Source: Syntrophaceae bacterium (GTDB taxonomy: Bacteria > Desulfobacterota > Syntrophia > Syntrophales > Smithellaceae). From it: 51,966 nucleotides of DNA. Below, piece by piece: positions 34,920-43,211 of the stretch (position 1 is its first letter; every line of letters begins with the position of its first letter). Below the pieces are notes generated by a model. That model worked only from the letters and a program-made list of their open reading frames with translations. It had not been told where the DNA came from and ran no database searches. The DNA lies in assembly GCA_003142535.1 (NCBI GenBank), contig PLMQ01000039.1, positions 1 through 51,966 of the forward strand, given 5' to 3'. A program made the position numbers and the translations under genes.

Positions 34920-35426
34920 CTATTTTGCTGCAGGAAAAAGTTTATTCAGCGGCAAGTCCGCTGTGCTATGGCTTGCCTTGATCAATCTCCCTTCCTTATC
35001 CAGTAGAATTAATGTGGGTACGCCGACAATGCCGAAACTTTCGGCGACGCTGCCATCTTCATCGAGAAGAATCCTGTAAGGCAACGCGTTAGCTTTTACA
35101 AACCTCGTAACTTTTGCCACCGGTTCCATAATATTGATATAAACGACCGTTAATCCTCGCGGGGAATAGTTTTTATAGATTTCCTTGTAGGCCGGTATTT
35201 CACTGCGGCAAGTGGGGCACCAGGTTGTGCCGAAAAAAAGCAACACCGGTTTTCCTATCTGCTTATGCAATCCGAATTTATTTCCCTGCAGGTCTTTCAG
35301 CGTGAAGTCCGGTGCAATTTCGGGCTTAAAAGGCGCGTTGGTTATAAATTGTCCGAAAGACATACCCGACAGGGAACAGATAAACACGCTCAACAATATA
35401 ACTAATATCTTTATTTTTTTATTCAT
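34920..35426 (-). CDS. TlpA/ResA-like thiol-disulfide oxidoreductase
   Basis: A 168-residue periplasmic thioredoxin-fold protein with an N-terminal signal or anchor (about 5-22). The active site is WCPTC with Cys70 and Cys73, and the cis-proline loop is GVPTLIL. With the CcdA gene ending 14 bases upstream it forms the usual pair in which CcdA passes electrons to a ResA-type protein that reduces apocytochrome c cysteines; resB-ccsA elsewhere in the window need this. The ATG at 35426 has GAGGG upstream; longer starts would run into ccdA. Confidence 0.9.
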   Translation of the reverse strand: MNKKIKILVILLSVFICSLSGMSFGQFITNAPFKPEIAPDFTLKDLQGNKFGLHKQIGKPVLLFFGTTWCPTCRSEIPAYKEIYKNYSPRGLTVVYINIMEPVAKVTRFVKANALPYRILLDEDGSVAESFGIVGVPTLILLDKEGRLIKASHSTADLPLNKLFPAAK

Positions 35427-35440
35427 TAAACCCTCAACGG

Positions 35441-36157
35441 TTAGTTTGTCAGTGTTCCGGCAGTATACAGGAAATATTCGCCCGCGCCAATCAATATCAC
35501 GCCAAAAACATGGGTCAGATGAGCCATCCATTTGCCGGAACGGGGCAGGGCGGCAATCAATCCGGCAAAGGTTCCGGCAATAATCAGTAAAGTTCCCATG
35601 CCGAAGGCGAAAACAAAAAGCAGGCCCATGCCCATAATTAAATTCGTACGCAAGGCGACATAGCCCAATAAAACACCGAGTACCGGCGCTGTGCAGGGGC
35701 CGATAATAATGCCCGAGGTAGCGCCGATTAAAAAGCTGCTGAAAAATCCTTTTTTGTTTGTGTTACCCTGATATTGCAACAGCTTTTGCGGGATGGGAAG
35801 AGAAATTGTAAATACGTCCAGCAGGGATAATCCCATAAATATGCATAAGTTGGCCATGATGAAATATGTCCAGGGAGTGGTCTGCAATTGCCCGAAAAGT
35901 TTGCCGGATAAAACAGCTATGGCTCCCATAAGCGCGTAGGTCAGCGCCATACCTGATACAAAAAAAAGCGCCAGTAAAAATCCGCGGAGTTTGGATGTTG
36001 AACCCTGGGCGCCGATAAATCCCACTGTTATAGGAATAAGCGGATAGGTGCAGGGAGTAAATCCCACCGCAATCCCGCCGATATAGGCGGCCAGAAATGC
36101 CAGGACAATTGATTCCTGCAAGTATAAATGTAAATTGTTAATCAGGGTTTCAATCAT
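35441..36157 (-). CDS. ccdA: Cytochrome c biogenesis protein CcdA
   Basis: A membrane thiol carrier that moves reducing equivalents from cytoplasmic thioredoxin to periplasmic proteins. The 238 residues contain six hydrophobic segments and the two pseudo-symmetric redox sites FTPCTYPL (Cys36) and GPCTAPVL (Cys155), each followed by Pro. The ATG at 36157 is the best start, though the ribosome binding site is weak (GGTG); a TTG at 36187 has none. It lies between the DedA gene and the TlpA-like gene on the same strand. Confidence 0.92.
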   Translation of the reverse strand: MIETLINNLHLYLQESIVLAFLAAYIGGIAVGFTPCTYPLIPITVGFIGAQGSTSKLRGFLLALFFVSGMALTYALMGAIAVLSGKLFGQLQTTPWTYFIMANLCIFMGLSLLDVFTISLPIPQKLLQYQGNTNKKGFFSSFLIGATSGIIIGPCTAPVLGVLLGYVALRTNLIMGMGLLFVFAFGMGTLLIIAGTFAGLIAALPRSGKWMAHLTHVFGVILIGAGEYFLYTAGTLTN

Positions 36158-36277
36158 AACTACACCAAGAACCTCACAGCAGGACAATAGGAAAAATGCC
36201 GGGAAGCGTCAAGCAATATTGTCAAATATGTTTAAGAAATGCCGGAGTCCTGTTCTCAACCGGAAAATTAATCGGCA

Positions 36278-36925
36278 TTATACTTTAGTTGACTTGCGCT
36301 TCTGACGCCAGTATTCAATAAATCCCGGCGTTACAGATAAGATAACAATGGCAATAATTACCAGTGTAAAATTATTTTTTACTACAGGAATGTTTCCGAA
36401 AAAATAGCCGCCGAGGAGAAATAGGCACACCCAGGCAATCCCGCCTACGATATTATATAAGATAAAGTGGGAATAGCTCATCGCGCCGATGCCGGCCACA
36501 AAGGGGGCAAAGGTGCGGATGATGGGCATGAAACGCGCGATGATAATTGTTTTGCCGCCGTGCTTTTCATAAAACTGATGGGTTCGTTCAAGATACTTTT
36601 TTTTGAAAAAACGTGAATCTTCAAAGTGAAAAACTTTTGGGCCGATAAAATGGCCGATAGCGTAATTTACCGTATCTCCAGCAATTGCGGCTATGCAAAG
36701 TAAAATCAGTAAGACTTCGATATTCAATGCTCCAATAGCAGCAAAACTGCCTAAGGCAAAAAGAAGTGAATCGCCAGGCAGGATCGGCGTTACCACCAGG
36801 CCAGTCTCGCAAAAAATTGCCAAAAACACCAGTACATAAGCCCATATACCGAAGCTCTGGATAATTACCGGTACGTATTTATCCAGATGAATAAAAAAAT
36901 CAACAAAGTAGATGATAATGTCCAT
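36278..36925 (-). CDS. DedA-family membrane protein
   Basis: A 215-residue membrane protein. It has the DedA signature: a Glu in CETGLVV, the PILPGDSLLFALG loop, YAIGHFIGPK, and RFMPIIRTFAPFVAGIGAM with the two conserved Arg residues. DedA proteins act in the inner membrane as proton-motive-force-dependent undecaprenyl-phosphate or phospholipid flippases and affect envelope homeostasis. It is probably first in the minus-strand set DedA-CcdA-TlpA; the 120-base gap before ccdA could hold another promoter. Confidence 0.9.
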   Translation of the reverse strand: MDIIIYFVDFFIHLDKYVPVIIQSFGIWAYVLVFLAIFCETGLVVTPILPGDSLLFALGSFAAIGALNIEVLLILLCIAAIAGDTVNYAIGHFIGPKVFHFEDSRFFKKKYLERTHQFYEKHGGKTIIIARFMPIIRTFAPFVAGIGAMSYSHFILYNIVGGIAWVCLFLLGGYFFGNIPVVKNNFTLVIIAIVILSVTPGFIEYWRQKRKSTKV

Positions 36926-37041
36926 AATTTAATGTTATAAATACAAAGGTCATTTAGGCTGAAGGCGTTTAGACTTAAGGAATCAGGAATCCCATGCTTC
37001 AGCTTTTAGTCTAATTACCTTTATGTAAGGAGGGTGTCAAT

Positions 37042-37965
37042 ATGAAAAAGATTTTAATTGCAATATTGGTGGTTATTGTTGCTGCCGTCGGTGCTTATTA
37101 TGCTTTTCCCGAAAAGATGGCAAAATATATTGTTGATTACGGAAGAAGCAAAGCCGGCTTAACGAAAAAGGAAATAAAAATTGATGACCATAACATCGTT
37201 TATCTGGAGGGTGGCAAAGGTGTCACAATCCTGCTCTTGCATGGTTATGCAGCAAATAAGGACAACTGGACGCGATTTGCAGCTAAGCTGACAAAAGACT
37301 ATCATGTTGTAATTCCTGATATTCCGGGCTTCGGGGAAAGCACAAGGCTGCTGAGTGCAAAATATGATGAAACAAGTCAAGTAGAGAGACTCCATAAATT
37401 TGCCGCTGCCATTAAAATAAACAGATTTCACATTGCCGGCAATTCCATGGGTGGCTTGTTTTCCGGTGCTTATGCTGTAAGTTATCCCGCGGAAGTTATA
37501 AGCCTAGGTTTATTTGATGCTGCCGGAGTTAAACCCTTGCAGCTAAGCGAATTCTCGAAACTTCGGTCGAAGGGCGAAAACCCTCTTGTGTTAAAAGATG
37601 AAAAAGATTTGCCGCGGTTGATGGGATGGGCATTTGCTAAACCTCCCTTTTTGCCATACCCTTTTAAAAAAATGTTTATTAAGGAAGGTCTGGCCAATAA
37701 GAGCTTCAATGAAAAAGTAGCCAATGATTTTAAGGACGATCTTCATTCGCTGGAAAAAGATTTACCGAAAATCAAGGCTCCTGCTTTAATCCTCTGGGGT
37801 GATCAAGATAAAATCATCGATATTTCCAGCGTGCCTGTTTTTGAAAAAGGTTTGAGAAATCATCAGACCGTTATTATCAAAGATTGTGGACATATTCCGA
37901 TGATTGAAAAAATACAGGAAACCGCTGATGCCTACCTGTCCTTTATCCGGAGCATAAAAAATTAA
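37042..37965 (+). CDS. Membrane-anchored alpha/beta hydrolase
   Basis: A 307-residue hydrolase with an uncleaved-looking N-terminal anchor (about 4-21, no lipobox), so it likely faces the periplasm. LLLHGYAANKDNW gives the oxyanion region, GNSMGG the nucleophile elbow (Ser in Gly-Asn-Ser-Met-Gly), WGDQDKIID the acid and CGHIPMIEK the histidine. The layout resembles lipase/esterase-like hydrolases with a helical cap (about 195-240). AGGAGGG lies 10 bases before the ATG. It ends in a strong hairpin that overlaps the tail of the convergent gene. Confidence 0.87.
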   Translation: MKKILIAILVVIVAAVGAYYAFPEKMAKYIVDYGRSKAGLTKKEIKIDDHNIVYLEGGKGVTILLLHGYAANKDNWTRFAAKLTKDYHVVIPDIPGFGESTRLLSAKYDETSQVERLHKFAAAIKINRFHIAGNSMGGLFSGAYAVSYPAEVISLGLFDAAGVKPLQLSEFSKLRSKGENPLVLKDEKDLPRLMGWAFAKPPFLPYPFKKMFIKEGLANKSFNEKVANDFKDDLHSLEKDLPKIKAPALILWGDQDKIIDISSVPVFEKGLRNHQTVIIKDCGHIPMIEKIQETADAYLSFIRSIKN

Positions 37966-37992
37966 GCGAAACGATATAACCTGAAACAATTA

Positions 37993-39543
37993 TTAGAAGG
38001 GGAAGCTTTTGTCTTCCCCTTTTTTTTGCGAAGCTGTTTCTGGGCGATCAATATATTTTGCTGCTTTTTTATGAATCGGGTTGGCATGAACGACGATGGA
38101 TTTGGGATCGGTAGGACAGGCCTTTTCACAGGCGCCGCAGCCGATACAGTATTGCGTATCTGTTTCCGGATAGAGGATGTTGTTTTTATTGATCGAATAA
38201 AGAGTATGAGTCGGGCAGACCTCGAGACACGCCCCGCAATTTTCGTTTTTCGTATAGACAATGCATTTATCCTTCTGCAGATCGGCCAGTCCGAGTTGGG
38301 TCAGTTTTTTCTCGGCAAGAGCAATAGGCATGATAGCTCCTGTCGGGCATACTTTGCCGCAGACATTGCATTCGTAATCGCAAAAGCCTTTTTCGTAATC
38401 CATTTTCGGCTGCATAAAACCGGAGATTCCATAGGCAGCAAAAGCCGGAGTAATAACTTTAGTCGGACAGATGCTTACGCACAAATGACAGGCGCTGCAT
38501 GTGTTGGTAAAACGAGAAACGCTCAGCGAACCCGGAGGGGTGATGGGCAGGCCGCCTTTGGCTGAATAATTACTGAAAAAGTTGCGAACATTGGAATTCA
38601 GGGCTAATAATACCGAGCCGACAGCAGCAACAGAACCAAAAATAAATGTTCTGCGCGCGGGCAGCCAATCTTTGTCATCTGCCGCTACAAAAGAAGGACG
38701 ATAGCTTATTGTTTTTTGCGGACAAGCATGAAGACAGTTAAAACAGCTAATACATCTGCTTTGATCAATAGTTGCATTTTGGGAATAAATACACCCGGCC
38801 TTGCATACCCTTTCACATTGGCGACACTCATTGCAATTGGTGGAATCAATGGCAAATTTGAAAACAGATACCCGTGAAAGAAGCCCCAGCAATGTTCCCA
38901 CGGGACATATTGTGTTGCAGTAAAGGCGGCCGTATCTCATGGACATAAATAAAATCAGGATAAAAAAACCTGCAGTTATTCCGAGGACGGAAAATGGTAA
39001 AAAGAACATGTTTTTATTAAACAGATAAATATTAAAATATTTTAATATGCCGGCAACAGCTTTATTTATTCCTACCGTCAATGGTTCGCCAAGATGGGAG
39101 ATTATTCGGCCAAAAAGGCTAAAAGGATCAAGAAGATTAAGTAAGGCGAGCGATCCCAGCAGGACGGTTATAAATGTCAATCCGAGGATGGAATATCTAA
39201 TCACGTTATGAGATTTCTGAAAATTATATTTGTGCTGCCATCCGATCCTGCGCGATAAGGCGATAAAGAAATCCTGCAGCGCTCCCAGCGGGCAAAGAAA
39301 CGAGCAATAAACTCGGCCCAGGACGATGCTGACAATTATTATGAAAACAAAACCGGATACAATCAGGACTTCCGGTTTTGTTATAACGCTGATCAAAGCA
39401 GGCACGAATTGTAAAGGCAATAATATCTTGGCCAGAAACACGGATACCTTTTCTGTCCCCAGAAAAAGCAATACAAACAAGATGAATACGAATGAAGAAA
39501 CGATGATGCGGATTTTAACCTGATTCAATAGAGCTCGCCTCAC
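37993..39543 (-). CDS. NapH-like membrane polyferredoxin
   Basis: A 516-residue fusion of a NapH/RnfA-less membrane ferredoxin with extra clusters. The N-terminal half has about five membrane segments and the two cysteine motifs CSFLCPLGALQD and CNTICPVGTLLG of NapH-type proteins. These are followed by CNECRQCERVC and CISCFNCLHACP. After a hydrophobic stretch (about 299-312) come CSACHLCVSICP, CNVCGKVCPTG, CGACLEVCP and CIGCGACEKACP, like the NapG/MauM type. It should carry electrons between membrane quinol and soluble partners. The GTG start overlaps the DUF362 stop (GTGA), so the two form a unit. Electron donor and acceptor are unknown. Confidence 0.88.
   Translation of the reverse strand: MRRALLNQVKIRIIVSSFVFILFVLLFLGTEKVSVFLAKILLPLQFVPALISVITKPEVLIVSGFVFIIIVSIVLGRVYCSFLCPLGALQDFFIALSRRIGWQHKYNFQKSHNVIRYSILGLTFITVLLGSLALLNLLDPFSLFGRIISHLGEPLTVGINKAVAGILKYFNIYLFNKNMFFLPFSVLGITAGFFILILFMSMRYGRLYCNTICPVGTLLGLLSRVSVFKFAIDSTNCNECRQCERVCKAGCIYSQNATIDQSRCISCFNCLHACPQKTISYRPSFVAADDKDWLPARRTFIFGSVAAVGSVLLALNSNVRNFFSNYSAKGGLPITPPGSLSVSRFTNTCSACHLCVSICPTKVITPAFAAYGISGFMQPKMDYEKGFCDYECNVCGKVCPTGAIMPIALAEKKLTQLGLADLQKDKCIVYTKNENCGACLEVCPTHTLYSINKNNILYPETDTQYCIGCGACEKACPTDPKSIVVHANPIHKKAAKYIDRPETASQKKGEDKSFPF
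37997..38028 (+). terminator. Rho-independent terminator
   Basis: AAGGGGAAG (37997-38005), a 7-base loop, CTTCCCCTT (38013-38021) and a T-run to about 38027. It terminates the hydrolase transcript. It lies inside the last codons of the convergent polyferredoxin gene, whose C-terminal residues it encodes. Confidence 0.85.
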
Positions 39544-40493
39544 ATGGCATAAGTCACAATTTTCAATTCGTGCAAATTCATGTTCCCGATTTTGTGTTCA
39601 TGGCCGAATTTTATGTATTTTATATCTTCCGGCTTGCTGCCGAATATCTTTGCTGCTGCCGCGTCAATTGCCACAATGTCGCGCGACATAAGCAACGTTT
39701 TCTTCATTTCAACTTCGGCTGGGCTTCCGTCCCGGGGGCCGGAAGGTCCATGGCTCATGAGAACACGGTAAGCATCCACTATATTGAGGTCAGGCCGGCA
39801 ATGCAGGCAAAAATCGGCAATGCACTGATCCAAGCCGGTCATGTGATATTCCATCCTGTTTTGGACAATACCCATCAAATTTTTCATGGCGATGGAAAGG
39901 TGGGTAGAGCCGTGATGTTTTAAAACCGGTACGTTAATAAATACATCAGAGTCCAGGATTAATTCATGAACCTTTACAGATTTCAGTATTTTTGCGTGTG
40001 GTATTTTCACTTCTCTGTAGCTGAAATCATCAGCCGGAACCACCAGCGCTCCGGCGGCTTTGGCGGCGTCCTCAATGCCGCTTAACTTATAGCAATTTCG
40101 GGCATTGCTGGATGTGGGCATGACAACGTTATCAAAGACATATACTTTTTTAGCTCCGGCCTGATAGCAATGTTCGATAATGGTTTTAACTAATAATGGA
40201 TTGGTGGTAGCGCCGACTTCCGGTAGGCGGGGAAACCCCATATTCGGTTTAACTGCGACTGTCTGCCCTTTTTTAACAAATTGATTCATTCCGCCCATGA
40301 GCGTAATGGCTTTCTTAAACATTGCGTCCGGTTCGCCGTTCTTGATGGCAACAAGATCGGGTTTGCCTGCCACTGCCTCTTTGGCAAAAAGCAGATCCGT
40401 TTTGCCGAGAATAAGCGATCCGCCCGCAACCAGCCCCAGCGAGAGCCCTTTCTTCAAAAATTCCCGCCGGTCAGTTTTAATCGTTTCTTTCAT
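39540..40493 (-). CDS. Tat-exported DUF362 protein
   Basis: A 317-residue protein with a twin-arginine signal: DRREFLKKG (Arg9-Arg10) then a hydrophobic stretch to about residue 31. The mature part is a DUF362 domain: VAVKPNMGFP, VNVPVLKHHGSTHLSIAMKN in essence (cut here: INVPVLKHH and HLSIAMKNLMG), and NIVDAYRVLMSHGP. The Tat route implies folding with a cofactor before export. It has no ferredoxin Cys set, so clusters would be supplied by the coupled polyferredoxin. DUF362 proteins are frequent in anaerobes next to iron-sulfur proteins, with unsettled function. AGGAG precedes the ATG. Confidence 0.87.
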   Translation of the reverse strand: MKETIKTDRREFLKKGLSLGLVAGGSLILGKTDLLFAKEAVAGKPDLVAIKNGEPDAMFKKAITLMGGMNQFVKKGQTVAVKPNMGFPRLPEVGATTNPLLVKTIIEHCYQAGAKKVYVFDNVVMPTSSNARNCYKLSGIEDAAKAAGALVVPADDFSYREVKIPHAKILKSVKVHELILDSDVFINVPVLKHHGSTHLSIAMKNLMGIVQNRMEYHMTGLDQCIADFCLHCRPDLNIVDAYRVLMSHGPSGPRDGSPAEVEMKKTLLMSRDIVAIDAAAAKIFGSKPEDIKYIKFGHEHKIGNMNLHELKIVTYAM

Positions 40494-40789
40494 GCTGGTC
40501 TCCTTAACTTTATATTCTAGAAAAGACCGTTAATATGCGGAACTAATTGTAAAACATTTGTGATTGTAATTCTATGCAAATTACTATCAAAATCTCACCT
40601 AAATAGCAATGCAGCGGAAACCGAGAAAATTATTGGAAATGCTTTAATGAAATGAATTGTAAACACTAAAGATAATGATATTTTTGCTGTCCTATTGCAC
40701 ATTATATCATATTGGTACTCGATATTGCGGATGCTCGTCAGGCGCTGAGCTCTGGTGGGATTAAGGTTATCCGCCGCAATAACTAAATT

Positions 40790-42103
40790 TCAGGATTGAG
40801 TCTTTACATGAATCAGCGGCAGGCCCAGATGGCGGCGGCGGGTTTCGCCTTTCAGGCGGGTCTGATCGCGCACGGTGGGCGAACCCCGTCTGCCCTTGCC
40901 CAATTGTTCAATAGGATGGGAGCTGCCCAGATACAACGTATGCTTGCCGAATTTTTTCCCCAACTCATCGGCAACATTGTAGAGTTCTTTTATTTTTTCC
41001 GCCTGCGGTGGGTCGTCAAAAAGAGTGTATTGAGTGTTGGTATCCGGCGCAAGATTAAGCAGGATTACTCCAGTGGCGCGGTAAATATTCTGCGGCCGGT
41101 AGCAAACATCGAAAAGCTCGCGAATAATGCCGGAGAATTCCAGTGGGCAGGCACAGGGGCGCGAAAGCACGGCCTCGCTTCCTGCCGTATCAAAATTGTT
41201 TTTCTTCAAAAACACAACTATTTTATGCGGCGCCAATAAATAGCGCCTTGCCTTGATACAGGCGGATTCCATGTTCCGCATCAGTTGCGCGAAAAGGTAT
41301 GAGGCATCGGATGTCGCCGGGGCAAAAGTTTTTGTTTTGCTGATCGAGGCGTAGGAACTCTTATCTTCGGCTGTTACGGGGTAAACTGATTTGCCGCGCA
41401 ACTCCTGCCAGATTTCCATGCCGGGTTTAGTGAATTTTTGCAGCACTGTTTTTTCTGGTAATTGGGCGAACTCCAGCGCGTAGTGAATGCCCATTTTCGC
41501 CAGATAATTGGTTGTGGCCAAGCCTATTCCCCAGATTTTTTCCACAGGCAGATTGCGCAGGTATTCCGCAATAGCTCTTCCTTTGATTACTGTCATTCCC
41601 GCCGGTTTCTGGTGTTTGGAGGCGACTTTCGCCAGTACTTTGGTGATGCTCAAGCCCACGGAAACTGTGATGCCGAGTTCCCTTTCGATTTCTCTTTTCA
41701 TCTGGATGATTATTTCTTCGTATGATGAGTGCAGGGAGCGGCGCATGCCGGTGATATCGGCGAAAGCCTCGTCAATGGAATACTCCTCGACGTCGGGCGT
41801 AAAACGACGCATGATTCCGAACATCCGCCGGGAAAACAAACTGTAGGTTTCGTAATCGGAAGGCAGGATAATCAGCTCCGGACAGATTTGCCGCGCCTCG
41901 TGCAGCGGAACGGCGCGCTTGATTCCCATCCTTTTGGCAGGATAGCTGGCGCAGGCAACAATGCCGCGTTCCCCACCGGTAACCAGCGGCTTGCCGCGAA
42001 GTTCGGGATGAATTGTCTCCTCACAGGAAGTGAAAAAAGCGTCACCATCAACATGAAGGATTGCTCGTGGCCAGGAATGGAGACTGAATAATTGTTCGCT
42101 CAT
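40790..42103 (-). CDS. dinB: DNA polymerase IV (Y family)
   Basis: A translesion polymerase of 437 residues. The palm carries the metal-binding HVDGDAFF (Asp19; usually DMDAFF, so Met is Gly here) and YSIDEAFADIT (Asp111, Glu112). The helix-hairpin-helix thumb has GIGLATTNYLAKMGI, and the little-finger domain follows. QYTLF near residue 370 fits a beta-clamp-binding motif placed before an extra C-terminal tail of about 60 residues rich in Arg. It is the last gene of the lexA operon, 22 bases after the small membrane protein; no own ribosome binding site stands out. Confidence 0.92.
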   Translation of the reverse strand: MSEQLFSLHSWPRAILHVDGDAFFTSCEETIHPELRGKPLVTGGERGIVACASYPAKRMGIKRAVPLHEARQICPELIILPSDYETYSLFSRRMFGIMRRFTPDVEEYSIDEAFADITGMRRSLHSSYEEIIIQMKREIERELGITVSVGLSITKVLAKVASKHQKPAGMTVIKGRAIAEYLRNLPVEKIWGIGLATTNYLAKMGIHYALEFAQLPEKTVLQKFTKPGMEIWQELRGKSVYPVTAEDKSSYASISKTKTFAPATSDASYLFAQLMRNMESACIKARRYLLAPHKIVVFLKKNNFDTAGSEAVLSRPCACPLEFSGIIRELFDVCYRPQNIYRATGVILLNLAPDTNTQYTLFDDPPQAEKIKELYNVADELGKKFGKHTLYLGSSHPIEQLGKGRRGSPTVRDQTRLKGETRRRHLGLPLIHVKTQS

Positions 42104-42125
42104 AAAGTAATTGTATAAAGCAGGT

Positions 42126-42359
42126 TTAGCGAATCAGAATGGATATACAAACAGGGATGAAAAAAACAGCCGCTGCGACAATAATGCCCCCGGAAAACAG
42201 GTTAATGTATTTTTCATATTTCAGCATACGTTCATCCCAATCGCTGCATTCAATGAACCTCCGGAATTCCCGGATTGGTTTTATGGGCCGGAATATCTTC
42301 AGCCCGCCTGACGCTTTTGCTTCAAAGGTATTTTCAAAAAAAGCAATTTTACTCTGCAT
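42126..42359 (-). CDS. Small tail-anchored membrane protein in the lexA-dinB operon
   Basis: A 77-residue protein not recognised from any family. The N-terminal 50 residues are polar and charged (KIAFFENTFEAKASG ... FIECSDWDERMLKYEKY); residues about 53-76 form one hydrophobic helix (INLFSGGIIVAAAVFFIPVC) ending at Arg77, so it should sit in the inner membrane by its C-terminal segment with the bulk in the cytoplasm. GGAGGG lies 8 bases before the ATG, a strong site, which supports this strand over the overlapping plus-strand frames. It is placed between lexA and dinB on the same strand and should be SOS-induced. Small SOS-induced membrane proteins such as YneA, DivS and SidA block division; this one shows no sequence likeness I can name. 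Confidence 0.7.
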   Translation of the reverse strand: MQSKIAFFENTFEAKASGGLKIFRPIKPIREFRRFIECSDWDERMLKYEKYINLFSGGIIVAAAVFFIPVCISILIR

Positions 42360-42395
42360 ATAAGTTGCCCTCCGCTATTCATGTTCTGAAAAATA

Positions 42396-42983
42396 CTACT
42401 TGTGATATTTTCTCACAACTGCGGTAATCACACCGGCGATGCGCAGTTCGGATTGCGGGATGATCGGCGGATACTTGGGATTGGCCGCCTCCAGTGTCAC
42501 AGTTTTTCCTTTTTTGCAGAAATACTTCATTGTCCAGTTGCCGTCCACTTCGGCCAAAATTATATCGCCGTTTTTGGGTTCCCGTCCCCGCTCGACAATT
42601 ACCAGATCCTTTTCCATTATTCCTTCGCCAATCATGGAATCGCCGGTGACGGAAAGCAAAAAAGATGTTTCCGGATGCGTCACGAGGTATTCATCGAAGG
42701 AAATAATGTCCCGCAGCTCTTCTTCCGCCGGAGAGGGAAACCCGGCGCAAACTTCTCCAGCCAGGGGCAGCGCCAGTGACAAACGTGGCGGAGCTAAAAA
42801 TCCCCTGGCGTCTTTTTGCAGAAGCCCTGCGGCGATCAGTTTTTTCACCCAGAAGTCAACAACACTTTTAGAGCGGACACCAATAATATCAGCCATTTCC
42901 GAATAAGATGGCATCCGCCTGTTTTCCCGGAAAAAGGCGGTAATTATTTTTTCCACATCCTCTAAAGTTCGCTTGACTTTCAT
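42396..42983 (-). CDS. lexA: LexA-type SOS repressor
   Basis: A 195-residue S24-family repressor. The N-terminal winged-helix region (about 1-65) reads RMPSYSEMADIIGVRSKSVVDF, rather divergent in the recognition helix. The cleavage site is Ala80-Gly81 (VCAGFPSP), the nucleophile Ser116 in TGDSM and the base Lys153 in WTMKYF; the 37-residue Ser-Lys spacing equals that of E. coli LexA. The start at 42983 is preferred over a codon at 43019, since the promoter lies between. It is the first gene of the operon and should control it through the palindrome at 42996-43013. Confidence 0.9.
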   Translation of the reverse strand: MKVKRTLEDVEKIITAFFRENRRMPSYSEMADIIGVRSKSVVDFWVKKLIAAGLLQKDARGFLAPPRLSLALPLAGEVCAGFPSPAEEELRDIISFDEYLVTHPETSFLLSVTGDSMIGEGIMEKDLVIVERGREPKNGDIILAEVDGNWTMKYFCKKGKTVTLEAANPKYPPIIPQSELRIAGVITAVVRKYHK

Positions 42984-42990
42984 ATAATCT

Positions 42991-43019
42991 ATGATATAGA
43001 ACGATCGTTCTATTGTCAA
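42991..43019 (-). promoter_or_regulatory. Promoter of the lexA operon
   Basis: On the minus strand TTGACA (43019-43014), a 17-base spacer, TATCAT (42996-42991), directly before the start codon at 42983. The leader is therefore very short. Confidence 0.75.
42996..43013. promoter_or_regulatory. LexA (SOS) box
   Basis: ATAGAACGATCGTTCTAT is a perfect 18-bp palindrome with core GAAC-N4-GTTC, the form of the Bacillus/Gram-positive SOS box. It occupies almost exactly the promoter spacer and would exclude RNA polymerase when bound. Confidence 0.8.
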
Positions 43020-43119
43020 GATATTTTTAATGAGACTCTAATTTCAAAAACGCAGTGTGAGGCGGGGAAATTTAAGCGAGAGAATTATTCGCTGCTATTA
43101 AATAGGGTGCTAAAAAAGT

Positions 43120-43148
43120 TTGACACATAAATAAAAAGAAGCTACCTT
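43120..43148 (+). promoter_or_regulatory. Possible promoter of pgpA-cinA-thpR
   Basis: TTGACA at 43120-43125, a 17-base spacer and a weak TACCTT at 43143-43148, 63 bases before pgpA. The rest of the 43020-43211 gap carries a degenerate piece resembling the dispersed repeats (AATTTCAAAAACGCAGTGTG). Confidence 0.4.
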
Positions 43149-43211
43149 GCGCAAACTTAACAGCCTGAAAATAGGCGATAATTTCAGTATTTTAGTGTTG
43201 GGAGAGGGGTT

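Noticed and set aside
42139..42363. A 74-codon plus-strand frame opposite the small membrane protein in the lexA operon
   Set aside because: It lacks a convincing ribosome binding site, opposes the operon, and the minus-strand frame has GGAGGG at good spacing plus a membrane helix.
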